Source: Oecophyllibacter saccharovorans (GTDB taxonomy: Bacteria; Pseudomonadota; Alphaproteobacteria; Acetobacterales; Acetobacteraceae). Taken from it: 64,000 nucleotides of DNA. The stretch covers positions 558,001 to 622,000 of the forward strand of contig NZ_CP038143.1 in NCBI RefSeq assembly GCF_006542375.1, written 5' to 3'. Below the pieces are notes generated by a model. The model searched no databases and was not told where the DNA came from. It worked only from the letters and a program-made list of their open reading frames with translations. The translations under genes and the position numbers were made by a program. Positions 38,386 through 48,068 of this stretch are shown in pieces. The first letter of the stretch is position 1, and every line of letters starts with the position of its first letter.

Positions 38386-39153
38386 GTGGCTTCTCCCTCT
38401 GCTGCCAATTCGCCCGCTCCTGCAACCGATCCTGCACCGGCAGAGCTCAAACCGCAGCCCGAGCGGCTTTACGGACGGCAGCGCGGTCACCCGCTGCGCG
38501 CCCGCCAACAGCGCCTGCTTGACGTTGCTCTGCCGCGCCTGCGTTTCACCCAACCCGCCGATCCTGAAAAAGCCTTTTCTGTCCCGGTGAAGCAGCTGTT
38601 TCTGGAAATCGGCTTTGGCGGCGGGGAACATGCGGCCGATCAGGCAGAACGCCACCCTGATACAGGCTATATCGCCAGCGAAGTGTTCGAGAACGGGCTG
38701 TGCTCCCTGCTGTCGCGGCTCATTGAAGAAAATCCGGAACAGGAAAATCACGAAGCGACCGCACCGCTGCCGCCCAATCTGCGCCTGTGGGACGAGGATG
38801 CGCGTCTTCTTCTTCAGGAACTGCCTGATGCCTGCCTGGACCGTGCCTATCTGATGTTTCCCGATCCCTGGCCCAAGGCACGCCATGCCAAGCGGCGCTT
38901 CGTCCATCCGGACAATATCCGTGAGCTGGGCCGTGTGCTCAAACCCCAGGCCACCTGGCGCATCGCCAGCGATCATACGGTCTACCAGGAATGGGTGGAA
39001 GAGATCATGACCACGCCGGAGGCACAGGCCCTGTTCGACTACGTCTCCTGCGTTCAGGAACGCCCTGCCGACTGGTCACCGACGCGTTACGAAGCCAAGG
39101 CCTTCCGTGAGGGACGCCAACCTTTTTACTGGATTTTTCGCCGGCGCGGGTAA
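38386..39153 (+). CDS. trmB: tRNA (guanine-46-N7)-methyltransferase
   Basis: A 255-residue SAM-dependent enzyme that makes m7G46 in tRNA. The SAM site is FLEIGFGGGEH; later family segments are YLMFPDPWPKARHAKRRFV and RVLKPQATWRIASDH, and the C-terminal TRYEAKAFREGR. The GTG at 38386 is preceded by GGAG seven bases upstream, so the upstream in-frame extension is rejected. It lies after the metK terminator. Confidence 0.94.
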   Translation: MASPSAANSPAPATDPAPAELKPQPERLYGRQRGHPLRARQQRLLDVALPRLRFTQPADPEKAFSVPVKQLFLEIGFGGGEHAADQAERHPDTGYIASEVFENGLCSLLSRLIEENPEQENHEATAPLPPNLRLWDEDARLLLQELPDACLDRAYLMFPDPWPKARHAKRRFVHPDNIRELGRVLKPQATWRIASDHTVYQEWVEEIMTTPEAQALFDYVSCVQERPADWSPTRYEAKAFREGRQPFYWIFRRRG

Positions 39154-39203
39154 ACACTCTTTCCCGTTTTCACCGCCCGCCCTCATGAGCAGGAGACCGC
39201 CTG

Positions 39204-40907
39204 ATGACATCCGCTTCCCACCATTCACACTCTCACGGCCATTCCCACCATGAAGGGGCGCATGATGAGATTGAGCGTGAGGAAATGGCTTATGACGTCG
39301 TCATCGTCGGTGGCGGGCCGGCGGGGCTTTCTGCTGCGATCCGCCTCAAGCAACTCGATCCGGAACGCTCGGTGTGCCTGATCGAGAAAGGCAGCGAGAT
39401 CGGTGCCCAGATTGTCTCCGGCGCCGTGATCGAACCCCGCGCCCTGAACGAGCTTCTGCCGGACTGGAAAGAGCGCGGTGCACCGCTCAACACGCCGGTG
39501 ACCGAAGAAAAGCTGCTTTACCTCACGCCCACCAAAGCCTTTCCCATTCCGGCCCTGCATCTTTTCATGCCTGCCATGGACAATCGGGGCAATTACGTCA
39601 TTTCCCTGGGGGATTTCTGCCGCTGGCTTGCCGAACAGGCGGAAGCGCTGGGGGTGGAGATCTATCCCGGTTTTGCCGGCGCGCATCTGCATGTCAATCA
39701 CGAGGGGCGCGTTGAAGGCGTGGTCACCGGAGACATGGGTGTGGGACGTGATGGCAAGCCGCGCAGCGATTTCGCCCCTGGCATGCTGCTGCGTGGCCGT
39801 CAGGTCATTCTTTCCGAAGGCGCGCGCGGCTCGTTGAGCGGCGAGGCCATGAGCCGCTTCTTTCTGCGTGAGGGAGTCGATCCCCAGACCTACGGCCTCG
39901 GCATCAAGGAAGTCTGGGAAATTCCCAAGGAGAATCACCGCCCGGGCTTCGTACAGCACAGCTTCGGCTGGCCGATGGACAATCACACCTACGGAGGGGC
40001 GTTCCTCTATCATTTCGGTGAGAACCTGGTCAGCTATGGCTTTGTCACAGCGCTTGACTACCAGAACCCCTGGCTCTCTCCCTTCGAGGAGATGCAGCGC
40101 ACCAAGCTTCACCCCGCTTTCCGGCCGCATTTTGAAGGCGGGCGGCGCCTGACCTATGGCGCGCGCGTCATCACCGAGGGCGGCCTGCAGTCTCTGCCAC
40201 GTCTCTCTTTCCCAGGCGGCGTGCTGACAGGCGACAGCGCCGGTTTTCTCAACATGCCCAAGATCAAAGGCACCCATACCGCCATGAAGTCAGGCATGCT
40301 GGCCGCTGAAGCCGTGCATGAGGCCCTGGAGCAGAACGCGTTTGAAGCCACCAGCTACCAGACCCGCGTGCAGGAATCGTGGCTGTGGTCGGAGCTGTAT
40401 ACAGCGCGCAACATCCGCCCTTCCTTCTCCAAATGGGGCATGATGGGAGGCGCGCTCTACAGCGGTGTGGACAGCCTGCTCTTCCGCGGTCATGCACCCT
40501 GGACCCTGCACCATCACCGCCCGGACTGCGACACGCTGCGCCATGCCGATCACTGCCGCAAACCGGATTATCCCAAACCCGACAACACGCTGACCTTCGA
40601 TCGCCCGAGCTCGCTCTATCTCAGCAATATCAGCTATGACGAGAACCAGCCCTGCCACCTGAAGCTGCGCGATCAGCACCTGTGGGCTTCGGTCAATGAG
40701 CGCCTCTATGCCGCCCCTGAAACCCGCTACTGCCCGGCAGGCGTATATGAAGTGGAAACGAGCGGGGAGGATGAACGGCCGAAACTGCGCATCAACGCGC
40801 AGAACTGCCTGCAGTGCAAAAGCTGCGACATCAAGGATCCTGCCCAGGACATTCACTGGACCGTGCCCGAAGGCGGCAGCGGACCGAACTATCCCTCCGG
40901 CATGTGA
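39204..40907 (+). CDS. Electron transfer flavoprotein-ubiquinone oxidoreductase
   Basis: A 567-residue membrane-associated flavoprotein that passes electrons from ETF to ubiquinone. The FAD-binding fold starts VVIVGGGPAGLSAA (about 31-45); the C-terminal [4Fe-4S] cluster is held by the Cys residues of YCPAGVYE and CLQCKSCDIKDP. The N-terminus carries an unusual His-rich tag (seven His in residues 5-16). It lies 200 bases upstream of etfB-etfA on the same strand, completing the ETF system and linking it to the quinone pool used by bc1. Confidence 0.95.
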   Translation: MTSASHHSHSHGHSHHEGAHDEIEREEMAYDVVIVGGGPAGLSAAIRLKQLDPERSVCLIEKGSEIGAQIVSGAVIEPRALNELLPDWKERGAPLNTPVTEEKLLYLTPTKAFPIPALHLFMPAMDNRGNYVISLGDFCRWLAEQAEALGVEIYPGFAGAHLHVNHEGRVEGVVTGDMGVGRDGKPRSDFAPGMLLRGRQVILSEGARGSLSGEAMSRFFLREGVDPQTYGLGIKEVWEIPKENHRPGFVQHSFGWPMDNHTYGGAFLYHFGENLVSYGFVTALDYQNPWLSPFEEMQRTKLHPAFRPHFEGGRRLTYGARVITEGGLQSLPRLSFPGGVLTGDSAGFLNMPKIKGTHTAMKSGMLAAEAVHEALEQNAFEATSYQTRVQESWLWSELYTARNIRPSFSKWGMMGGALYSGVDSLLFRGHAPWTLHHHRPDCDTLRHADHCRKPDYPKPDNTLTFDRPSSLYLSNISYDENQPCHLKLRDQHLWASVNERLYAAPETRYCPAGVYEVETSGEDERPKLRINAQNCLQCKSCDIKDPAQDIHWTVPEGGSGPNYPSGM

Positions 40908-41109
40908 AACGCTGCTGGCAGAAAGCCCGAACGACCGGAACCCTCGCAGCCTCGCCTCCATGAGCAAATTGTAAGGCTGCTCTTAAAAGGGCGGTTTGGC
41001 TTTCATGCGGCTTTCTGGCAAAAAGCCCGGCATGGACAGACGCAGTCCGGCCAGGATGAAAACCAGGGCCGGCCTGCGCTACAACAAGGCTCACATCCGA
41101 GGAATGACC

Positions 41110-41880
41110 ATGAAGGTTCTTGTACCCGTCAAACGGGTCGTTGATTACAACATCAAGCCCCGTGTGGCTGCCGATGGCAGCGGCGTCGAGACGCAAGGGC
41201 TGAAGATGTCCATGAATCCGTTTGATGAAGTGGCTCTGGAAGAAGCCGTGCGGCTGCGTGAGAACGGAGGGGCAGCTGAAGTCATCGTCGTGGCCATCGG
41301 TCCAAAGGCGACAGCAGACACGTTGCGCACCGCCATGGCCATGGGGGCTGACCGGGCCATCCATATCCTGACTGATGAAGCGGCCGGACATGACGGGGGA
41401 ATTGAACCCCTGGCCATGGCCCACCTGCTTGAGGAAGTGGTGAAAAAGGAGCAGCCCGGACTGGTCAGCATCGGCAAACAGGCTATTGACGACGACATGA
41501 GCGTGACAGGCCAGATCCTGGCCGCACGCCTTGGCTGGCCACAAGCCACATTTGCCAGCAAGCTCGAGCTCCTGCCGGAAGGCCGCGCCCGCGTCACACG
41601 CGAGATCGATGGCGGAGTGGAAGTGGTGGAGGTGAGCCTGCCTGCCGTCATCACGGCGGATCTGCGCCTCAATAATCCACGTTTTGCCACGCTGCCCAAC
41701 ATCATGAAAGCGCGCAAGAAACCGATCGAGACGATCGAGGCCGGTTCTCTCGGCGCCGACACCAAACCGCGCCTTGAAACCCTCAACGTGCGCGAACCCG
41801 CTGAACGCAAGCCCGGGATCATTGTCAGCAGCGTCGAAGAGCTGCTCGACAAGCTCAAGAACGAAGCGAAGGTGCTCTGA
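41110..41880 (+). CDS. etfB: Electron transfer flavoprotein beta subunit
   Basis: A 256-residue beta subunit of the soluble ETF heterodimer, which binds AMP. It starts [17 protein letters not shown], and has the conserved [16 protein letters not shown] and the DDDMSVTGQ segment with later [24 protein letters not shown] is seven bases before ATG 41110; ATG 41104 is too close to it. The stop overlaps the etfA start by one base (TGATG). Confidence 0.95.
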   Translation: MKVLVPVKRVVDYNIKPRVAADGSGVETQGLKMSMNPFDEVALEEAVRLRENGGAAEVIVVAIGPKATADTLRTAMAMGADRAIHILTDEAAGHDGGIEPLAMAHLLEEVVKKEQPGLVSIGKQAIDDDMSVTGQILAARLGWPQATFASKLELLPEGRARVTREIDGGVEVVEVSLPAVITADLRLNNPRFATLPNIMKARKKPIETIEAGSLGADTKPRLETLNVREPAERKPGIIVSSVEELLDKLKNEAKVL

Positions 41881-42824
41881 TGTCCGTTCTTCTCATGCTT
41901 GAAAGCGAAGCCGGCAAGCTCCGCAAATCCGCCCGTGCCGCCCTCGCCGCCGCCCGTCGCCTGGCCGGAAAGGCGGAGCACAAGATTGATGTTCTCCTGT
42001 TCAGCGGTTCCGGCGGGCATGACGGCCAGCAGGCCGCTGAGGAAGCATCCCGGCTGCCCGGGGTTGGCAAGGTCCTGCATGCGCCGACCCATCCCCTGGC
42101 CGAGCAGGCTGCGCCCTTTCTGGCCCAGCATGCCCGCAACTACACCCATGTTGTCGCCCCTGCCTCAGCCACAGGCAAGGACGTGCTGCCGCGCGCGGCA
42201 GGACTGGTGGACGTGCAGCCGATCACCGATGTGGTGGAGGTCATTGATGAGGCCACCTTCGTGCGCCCCATCTATGCCGGCAATGCCCTGGCAACCGTGC
42301 GCTCCAGCGATCCGGTCAAAATGCTGACGGTCCGGCCCTCCAGCTTTGAAGCGGCAGAAGGCGAAAGCGAAACGCCTGCGCCGGTGGAAACAGTCCAGCT
42401 GCCTGAAACCTCCCAGGCGCGCTTCATAAAACGCGATCTGGCCAGCTCTGAGCGTCCGGATCTGGAATCGGCCCGCGTGGTGATCTCAGGTGGCAAGGGG
42501 CTTAAGGATACTGATCATTTCCACAAGCTGCTGGAACCCGTCGCAGACAAGCTCGGCGCTGCGATCGGTGCCTCCCGTGCTGCAGTGGATGCCGGTTTCG
42601 CCCCCAATGAAATGCAGGTCGGCCAGACCGGCAAGATCGTTGCGCCCGAGCTCTACGTGGCTGTTGGGCTTTCGGGTGCCATTCAGCATCTGGCAGGCAT
42701 GAAGGACAGCCGGGTGATCGTGGCAATCAACCTGGATCCTGAAGCGCCCATCTTTCGCGTGGCTGATTATGGCATCGTGGGCGACCTGTTTGAGATCCTG
42801 CCCCAGCTGCAGGAAAAACTCTGA
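41880..42824 (+). CDS. etfA: Electron transfer flavoprotein alpha subunit
   Basis: A 314-residue alpha subunit that carries FAD. The C-terminal FAD domain is clear: [54 protein letters not shown] and [12 protein letters not shown]. Translationally coupled to etfB (one-base overlap). A hairpin follows at 42838. Confidence 0.96.
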   Translation: MSVLLMLESEAGKLRKSARAALAAARRLAGKAEHKIDVLLFSGSGGHDGQQAAEEASRLPGVGKVLHAPTHPLAEQAAPFLAQHARNYTHVVAPASATGKDVLPRAAGLVDVQPITDVVEVIDEATFVRPIYAGNALATVRSSDPVKMLTVRPSSFEAAEGESETPAPVETVQLPETSQARFIKRDLASSERPDLESARVVISGGKGLKDTDHFHKLLEPVADKLGAAIGASRAAVDAGFAPNEMQVGQTGKIVAPELYVAVGLSGAIQHLAGMKDSRVIVAINLDPEAPIFRVADYGIVGDLFEILPQLQEKL

Positions 42825-42837
42825 GTTCTCCCTCTGT

Positions 42838-42876
42838 CCGGAGAAGGCCGCCAGACGCTTGACAGGCCTTCTCCGG
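42838..42876 (+). terminator. Hairpin after etfA
   Basis: A perfect 12-bp stem (CCGGAGAAGGCC with GGCCTTCTCCGG, 15-base loop) 14 bases after the etfA stop. No T-run follows, so termination may be rho-assisted. Confidence 0.6.
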
Positions 42877-42942
42877 TGCGCTCTGCCGGTATTTTTAGCT
42901 TGCGTCAGCAGGGGCAAATAGGCTACATAATGGCGCACCAAC

Positions 42943-43019
42943 CGGAGTGTAGCTCAGCCTGGTAGAGCACTGTGTTCGGGACGCAGGGGCCGGAGGTTCG
43001 AATCCTCTCACTCCGACCA
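42943..43019 (+). tRNA. tRNA-Pro (anticodon CGG)
   Basis: A 77-base cloverleaf with encoded CCA. The acceptor stem pairs CGGAGTG (42943-42949) with CACTCCG (43009-43015); D-arm AGCTCAGCCTGGTAGAGC; anticodon stem CTGTG/CGCAG with loop TTCGGGA giving anticodon CGG; T-arm GGTTCGAATCC. A terminator follows at 43078. Confidence 0.95.
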
Positions 43020-43077
43020 GTTGGGAACGCCCTATTCTCTACCGCTTACAGCGGAAGAACAACTCGTATCTTCAAAG

Positions 43078-43098
43078 GCCGCGCACGCGGCTTTTTTT
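43078..43098 (+). terminator. Rho-independent terminator after tRNA-Pro
   Basis: GCCGC (43078-43082), loop GCAC, GCGGC (43087-43091), then seven T residues: a canonical terminator 59 bases after the tRNA. Confidence 0.85.
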
Positions 43099-43283
43099 GT
43101 GTCCTGCTCTTTCTTTCCACCTACTCCAGCGCCATATCCTTTTAAATAATTTGTTGGATGTCTGCCGGTTACCTGCTGATTTCCAGCTCTTTCAGAAGAG
43201 GTCACGCAAGGTCGTTGCCCTCTTCTGCGTTATTTTCGGCTCTGCTGCTAACCACCAGAGCGTTTTCTTCAGGAGGCTCTTCC

Positions 43284-43691
43284 ATGACCCGCAAATTCCT
43301 TTCCTCCGCTCTCGCGCTTGCCCTGGCGAGCAGCACCCTGGGTGCTTTCGCAGCCCCGAAGGCCATGGCTGAAACCGGTGGCTGCCTGAAATATGGTGCA
43401 GCCGGTGCAGCCGGCGGTCATGTCGCCCATCACCACGCCGTGCTCGGCGCCATGGCAGGCTGTGCCGTCGGCATGTACAGGCGTCACAAATTCCGCAAGG
43501 AAGCCCGTGAAAAGGCCGCTCTGTGGGACAAGGAACATCCTGATACCAAGGTGAATGAAGGCCTGTTCCACCATGAATCAACCGCCCTCATCGAGCAGAA
43601 GGCGGAATGGTATGACCAGGAGCACAACACCCAGCCCGGAACCCTCTCACAAACGTCGGCAGTTCCTAGTAATCCCACTGTTGCCCACTGA
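43284..43691 (+). CDS. Small exported protein, unknown function
   Basis: A 135-residue protein with a signal peptide (1-29, hydrophobic core SALALALASSTLGAF, cleavage near AMA). The mature N-terminus has a Gly/Ala/His-rich stretch (YGAAGAAGGHVAHHHAVLGAMAGCAVG) reminiscent of glycine-zipper outer-membrane or periplasmic proteins, with two Cys; the remainder is charged and soluble (KEAREKAALWDKEHPDTKVNE). ATG 43284 has AGGAGG eight bases upstream. I do not recognise the family. Confidence 0.75.
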   Translation: MTRKFLSSALALALASSTLGAFAAPKAMAETGGCLKYGAAGAAGGHVAHHHAVLGAMAGCAVGMYRRHKFRKEAREKAALWDKEHPDTKVNEGLFHHESTALIEQKAEWYDQEHNTQPGTLSQTSAVPSNPTVAH

Positions 43692-44032
43692 AAGCAGAAT
43701 TTCGGCCACGACTTTTAAAATCCGCTAAATAATTTTAAAATCCACGTCTTCTAAAGGGAAGCGTGGATTTTTAAATCGAGCTTACACTATTTTATTAATC
43801 TCTATATTCAAACAGGATCTACTTTCTGTCTTCTTGTGTCTTAATGAGACCCCAACGTTTTTCCAAAAGGGATATTCCTACCAGAAATACTAAAGCTGTC
43901 CGCCTAATACGATTAAATAATTTTAATATTATATATTCTAAATTAAGTTCTAGTTAGCTTCAACATCATTAAATTTACCTCTATTATAAAAATAATAGGT
44001 CAATATTAATTATCAACAGAAAAGGTGTAAAA
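43692..44032. other. AT-rich intergenic region before the FkbH-like gene
   Basis: 341 bases of AT-rich sequence with no gene. It holds a terminator-like hairpin (43737-43772) and several possible -10 boxes (TATATT, TATTAT) ahead of the FkbH-like gene. The composition change from the left flank is abrupt. Confidence 0.5.
43737..43772 (+). terminator. Rho-independent terminator
   Basis: AAAATCCACG (43737-43746) pairs with CGTGGATTTT (43762-43771), extended by an inner CTTC/GAAG stem; T-run at the 3' end. It ends the small exported-protein transcript. Confidence 0.75.
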
Positions 44033-45793
44033 ATGACCGAAGCAGTAAGATTGGTTATTTGGGATTTAGACGATACGTTTTGGAAAGGAACTCTTGCCGA
44101 AGAAGGTATCGATAGTAATCACCATTATGGAGCAATCGTCCGCGAGTTAAACAAACGGGGTATAATGAACTCCATTTGCTCTAAAAACGATTTCTCAAAA
44201 GCTAAGACTGAACTAGAAAAGCTGGGCATATGGGATCAGTTCATCTTCCCCTCAATTGACTGGACCCCCAAAGGGGCAAGAGTAGAAAATATTATAAATA
44301 AAGTTAAATTAAGACCAGAATCAATAATGTTTATAGATGATAATCCTCTCAATCGAGAGGAAATTAAATCTCTACTTCCAAAAGTTCAAGTTAAAGATGA
44401 AAATTTCATTCCCAATATCCTTCAGAGTGAAGCGTTTATAGGAAAAGAAGATTCCAATCTTAAACGCCTTGCTAATTACAAGTTAATGGAAACCAAGGAT
44501 CAAGCAGCTGTTGAATCGCAGGGAGACAATTCTGATTTTCTAAGAAACAGTAATATATCTGTTGAGCTAGATTATAATATTAATGATAATATTGATCGTC
44601 TTATTGAGATTATAAATAGAACAAATCAGTTAAATTTTACAAAAAATAGGCTATCTGATGATATTAATGTGGCAAGAGCAGAAGCAAAGGCCCTTTTAGA
44701 GGGGGGATTATTTGAAACCTTAGCCTTTGTAAGGGTTAGAGATAGGTTTGGAGATTATGGAATAGTAGGATTTTTCCATCAAATCCACCATTCAACCGAA
44801 AATAAACTTAAGAATTTTTGCTTCTCCTGCAGAGTATTGGGAATGCATATTGAGACTTGGTTGTATAATCAACTTGGGCGCCCAGAACTCAATATTGTTG
44901 GGGAAGTCGCCAACAATCCATTGACAGATAATAGTGTCATAGACTGGATTAGCTGGTATGAAAATTCTCCAGAGAATTCGACTCTGGTATCTAATGGTGA
45001 GTTTGAAAAAAGGCCTCCTATAGTTATAAGCGGAGGCTGCGAATCCGAATCCCTCCAACATTATATTGGTCACTCAACAAATGATTTCAGGCTCTTTAGT
45101 GGAACGGTACGCGATAATTTTATAATAAGACGTGATCATTCCTCAATGGTGCGGATAGCAGCTGAAAATGATCAGCCGGCTCAAGAAAAATTAATCCAAG
45201 TGGGTTATAAAAATGAAGATTTTGAACTGTCTTTTGATCATTTAAAAGATGCATTAATAATTTTATCATTTTGGGCAGACATTCCTTTTAAGATTCATGC
45301 CTTGAGCGGGCTTTCTGCCTCTGCGCCTTATATCCCTCCTGGAGTAGGCTATGGTAATTTCCAAGAGATTTTTGAAGACGATTATTATGCCCGCGGCGGG
45401 AAAGAAGAATTCGTCTCTGAGTTCAGGTTTGCTAAAGCAAATTTAAAATATAAAGGCCATATAGATTGCGTTGAATTCAAGGAAAATTTAAATCGGATAC
45501 TATCTAAGATAGATCCCTCAAATAAAGTCATATTTCTTTTGCCCGCTTTGAATGTGCCTGATCCTCACCCAGAATGGGGGTATTTAGACCGCGCACGGTT
45601 GATCTATGCTTGTCAGATCGAGGTTAGTTATCATTGGCCTAATGTAGAATGTGTGAAATTTGACGACTTTCTCGCTTCTCCCTCTGAAGCAACTAATTAC
45701 GATCATTTCCTACGTATTGTTTACCAAAGGTGTGGTTTGCATTTAAGAGATGTTTATATGAAGCACATTGCACAACTAAAGAACATGCGTTAA
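44033..45793 (+). CDS. FkbH-like HAD-superfamily protein (AT-rich, probably acquired)
   Basis: A 586-residue multidomain protein. The N-terminal HAD domain has WDLDDTFWKGTL (nucleophile candidates D11 and D13), later FIDDNPLNREEI, both typical of the FkbH/HAD-IIIC group that loads glyceryl units from 1,3-bisphosphoglycerate onto carrier proteins or acts in surface-glycan synthesis. A GNAT-like part follows (about 175-300: RTNQLNFTKNRLS and RDRFGDYGIVGFF with CRVLGMHIETWLYNQL). The last 270 residues look like a separate alpha/beta domain. Base composition is strikingly AT-rich compared with both neighbours, which suggests recent transfer. No acyl carrier protein or synthase is nearby, so the partner is unknown. 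Confidence 0.8.
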   Translation: MTEAVRLVIWDLDDTFWKGTLAEEGIDSNHHYGAIVRELNKRGIMNSICSKNDFSKAKTELEKLGIWDQFIFPSIDWTPKGARVENIINKVKLRPESIMFIDDNPLNREEIKSLLPKVQVKDENFIPNILQSEAFIGKEDSNLKRLANYKLMETKDQAAVESQGDNSDFLRNSNISVELDYNINDNIDRLIEIINRTNQLNFTKNRLSDDINVARAEAKALLEGGLFETLAFVRVRDRFGDYGIVGFFHQIHHSTENKLKNFCFSCRVLGMHIETWLYNQLGRPELNIVGEVANNPLTDNSVIDWISWYENSPENSTLVSNGEFEKRPPIVISGGCESESLQHYIGHSTNDFRLFSGTVRDNFIIRRDHSSMVRIAAENDQPAQEKLIQVGYKNEDFELSFDHLKDALIILSFWADIPFKIHALSGLSASAPYIPPGVGYGNFQEIFEDDYYARGGKEEFVSEFRFAKANLKYKGHIDCVEFKENLNRILSKIDPSNKVIFLLPALNVPDPHPEWGYLDRARLIYACQIEVSYHWPNVECVKFDDFLASPSEATNYDHFLRIVYQRCGLHLRDVYMKHIAQLKNMR

Positions 45794-45802
45794 ATTCCCA
45801 TT

Positions 45803-45832
45803 GAGAAGTCTTAGAATCTTAGAGGACTTCTC
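45803..45832. terminator. Hairpin between FkbH-like gene and hemH
   Basis: GAGAAGTC (45803-45810) pairs with GACTTCTC (45825-45832) between two convergent genes. It could terminate both transcripts. Confidence 0.55.
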
Positions 45833-45849
45833 TTCTCTCACTCAAATAT

Positions 45850-46893
45850 TTAGTCATTCCTAAGTCCCCGCATGGCCTGACGGCTCAGCCCGGCAAGAAG
45901 CGCGATGGCCTGTGGGGTGGCATTGAGGCAGGGCACGTAGGCGAAATTCTTGCCGCCTGCCTGCAGGAAAGCTTCACGCAGCTCATGATCGAGTTCATCG
46001 AGTGTTTCGATGCAATCTGTCATGAAGCCCGGGGCAATCACTGCGATATCCTTTATACCCTGTTGCGCCAGGGCAGTGACGGTCGGCAGCGTATAAGGCT
46101 TTAGCCATTCCGCTGGACCGAAGCGGGACTGGTAGGTCAGCAGAACTTGCTGGGGCGGCATATCCAGCACAGCTGACAGCGCCTTGACGGTCAGGGCACA
46201 TTCGCGCGGGTAGGGATCACCGGCGGTCACATAGGATTTCGGCAGGCCATGAAAGGACACGACCAGCCGCTGCGGCGTGAAGGACAGGCGTGACCAGCAC
46301 TCGCGCACGCTCTGGGCCAATGCCCCGATATAGGCCGGATCGTCGGCAAAAGGCGGCACCGTGACGATGGCAGGTTGGCACCGCAGCCGCATGAGATGGC
46401 GGAACACCTGGTCATTGGCAGTGGCCGTCGTGGTTGCGGAATATTGCGGATACATCGGCAGACAGACGATGCGGTCGCAACCCTGCGCCAACAGGCTGTC
46501 CAGTCCCTGACTGATGGATGGCGTGCCGTAGCGCATTCCCCAGCTTACCGGTGTCTGCGGCCCCAGCTCTTTCGCCAGTCCTTCCGCCTGGGCGCGGGTG
46601 ATGACGGTCAGAGGGGAAGCGTTATGTGTCCGGTCCCAGATACGGGCGTAATTGGCACCGCTCCGGAAAGGACGCGTGGCCAGCACCATGCCATGCAGAA
46701 TCGGTTTCCACAGCCACGGCGTCATCTCGATCACACGGCGATCGGACAGAAATTCCCCCAGGTAACGCCGCACTGAAAAATAATCCGTGCCGCTCGGTGT
46801 CCCGAGATTGATGAGCAGCACGCCTACCCGCCCGTTGGGGGGAACAGGCTCATGTGGCGGATGATGAATAAAGGGAGACAGGCCTCCGCTCAT
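45850..46893 (-). CDS. hemH: Ferrochelatase
   Basis: Inserts Fe2+ into protoporphyrin IX, the last step of heme synthesis, which supplies the cytochromes encoded elsewhere in the window. The 347-residue product has VGVLLINLGTPSGTDYFSVRRYLGEFLSDRRV, the active-site His segment VVSFHGLPKSYV, and the metal-side acidic segment DCIETLDELDHE. Its start overlaps the asd stop by four bases (ATGA). Confidence 0.96.
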   Translation of the reverse strand: MSGGLSPFIHHPPHEPVPPNGRVGVLLINLGTPSGTDYFSVRRYLGEFLSDRRVIEMTPWLWKPILHGMVLATRPFRSGANYARIWDRTHNASPLTVITRAQAEGLAKELGPQTPVSWGMRYGTPSISQGLDSLLAQGCDRIVCLPMYPQYSATTTATANDQVFRHLMRLRCQPAIVTVPPFADDPAYIGALAQSVRECWSRLSFTPQRLVVSFHGLPKSYVTAGDPYPRECALTVKALSAVLDMPPQQVLLTYQSRFGPAEWLKPYTLPTVTALAQQGIKDIAVIAPGFMTDCIETLDELDHELREAFLQAGGKNFAYVPCLNATPQAIALLAGLSRQAMRGLRND

Positions 46894-47954
46894 TGCGGCT
46901 CCAGCGGGCGCTCGTGTTTTTTCCAGAGCTCTGAATGCGGCCCCAACAGATTGCGCTCAGCCAGGCATTCGGCAATCTGGACAGTGTTCAGGGCTGCGCC
47001 CTTGCGGAGGTTGTCAGCCACACACCAGAAGGCAAGCCCGTGCTCAACACTGGGGTCAACGCGCAGGCGCGACACATAGACCGGGTCTTCCCCCACGCTT
47101 TCAATCGGGGTGACGTAGCCGCCATCCTCCCGCTTGTCCTGCACCACCACGCCTGGCGCACGACGCAGGGCTTCCCAGGCTTTTTCAAGATCGACGGGCT
47201 TTTCACATTCAATGCTGACCGCCTCGGAATGGCCGATGAACACCGGCACGCGCACGCAGGTGGCCAGCACCCTGATATCCGGGTCAAGAATTTTGCGCGT
47301 CTCGACGGCCATTTTCCATTCCTCCTTTGTCGAGCCGTCTTCGAGGAAGCGGTCGATGTGGGGAATGACATTGAAGGCGATCTGCTTGGTGAACTGGGCG
47401 ATATCGGGCGAATCATGCACGAAGCTGCCTTTGGTCTGGGCAAAAAGCTCATCCATGCCGTCCTTACCGGCACCGGAAACAGCCTGATAAGTCGAGACCA
47501 CCACGCGCTTGATCTGGAACAGCTCATGCAGAGGCTTGAGCGCCACGACCAGCTGCGCCGTGGAACAGTTGGGATTGGCGATGATTCCGCGGCGCGCCTT
47601 GTAAACAGCATCTGCATTAACTTCGGGCACCACAAGCGGCACCCCGGGTTCCATGCGGAAATGCGAAGTGTTGTCCACTACCACACAGCGTTCACGCGCC
47701 GCTTTGGGGGCATATTTGGCTGATACCTCAGCGCCGGGCGAAAACAGCGCAATGTCGCAGCCCTTGAAATCAAAGGTCTCCAGGTTCTGGACCTTCAGCA
47801 CCTTGTCCTCACCAAAGGAGACTTCCCGACCGACCGAACGGGAAGAAGCCAGCGCCACCACCTCATCAGCGGGAAAGTTACGCTCAGCAAGAATCCGCAG
47901 AATTTCGCGCCCGACCGCACCGGTCGCTCCTGCCACCGCCACCTTGTATCCCAT
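46890..47954 (-). CDS. asd: Aspartate-semialdehyde dehydrogenase
   Basis: Makes aspartate semialdehyde for lysine, threonine and methionine synthesis, feeding the DapB step encoded at 36 kb. The 354-residue product has the NADP motif AVAGATGAVG, catalytic C130 in NPNCSTAQ, and the conserved YQAVSGAGKDGM segment. It overlaps hemH by four bases, so the two are coupled, an unrelated pairing in function. Confidence 0.96.
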   Translation of the reverse strand: MGYKVAVAGATGAVGREILRILAERNFPADEVVALASSRSVGREVSFGEDKVLKVQNLETFDFKGCDIALFSPGAEVSAKYAPKAARERCVVVDNTSHFRMEPGVPLVVPEVNADAVYKARRGIIANPNCSTAQLVVALKPLHELFQIKRVVVSTYQAVSGAGKDGMDELFAQTKGSFVHDSPDIAQFTKQIAFNVIPHIDRFLEDGSTKEEWKMAVETRKILDPDIRVLATCVRVPVFIGHSEAVSIECEKPVDLEKAWEALRRAPGVVVQDKREDGGYVTPIESVGEDPVYVSRLRVDPSVEHGLAFWCVADNLRKGAALNTVQIAECLAERNLLGPHSELWKKHERPLEPQ

Positions 47955-48068
47955 GACCTCTCTCCTGCCCGCAGCCCCTGTATTCCGGCACGCCGCCTGT
48001 TGCCCCTTGTTCAGGGGCGCTGCAGCCGGGATTCAACCATTCCCGTCTGGGGACTGCAAGGGCTTCAA

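Noticed and set aside
42943-45850. tRNA-Pro as an attachment site for the AT-rich FkbH island
   Set aside because: No integrase and no visible duplicate of the tRNA 3' end to the right; ordinary-composition DNA lies between the tRNA and the island.
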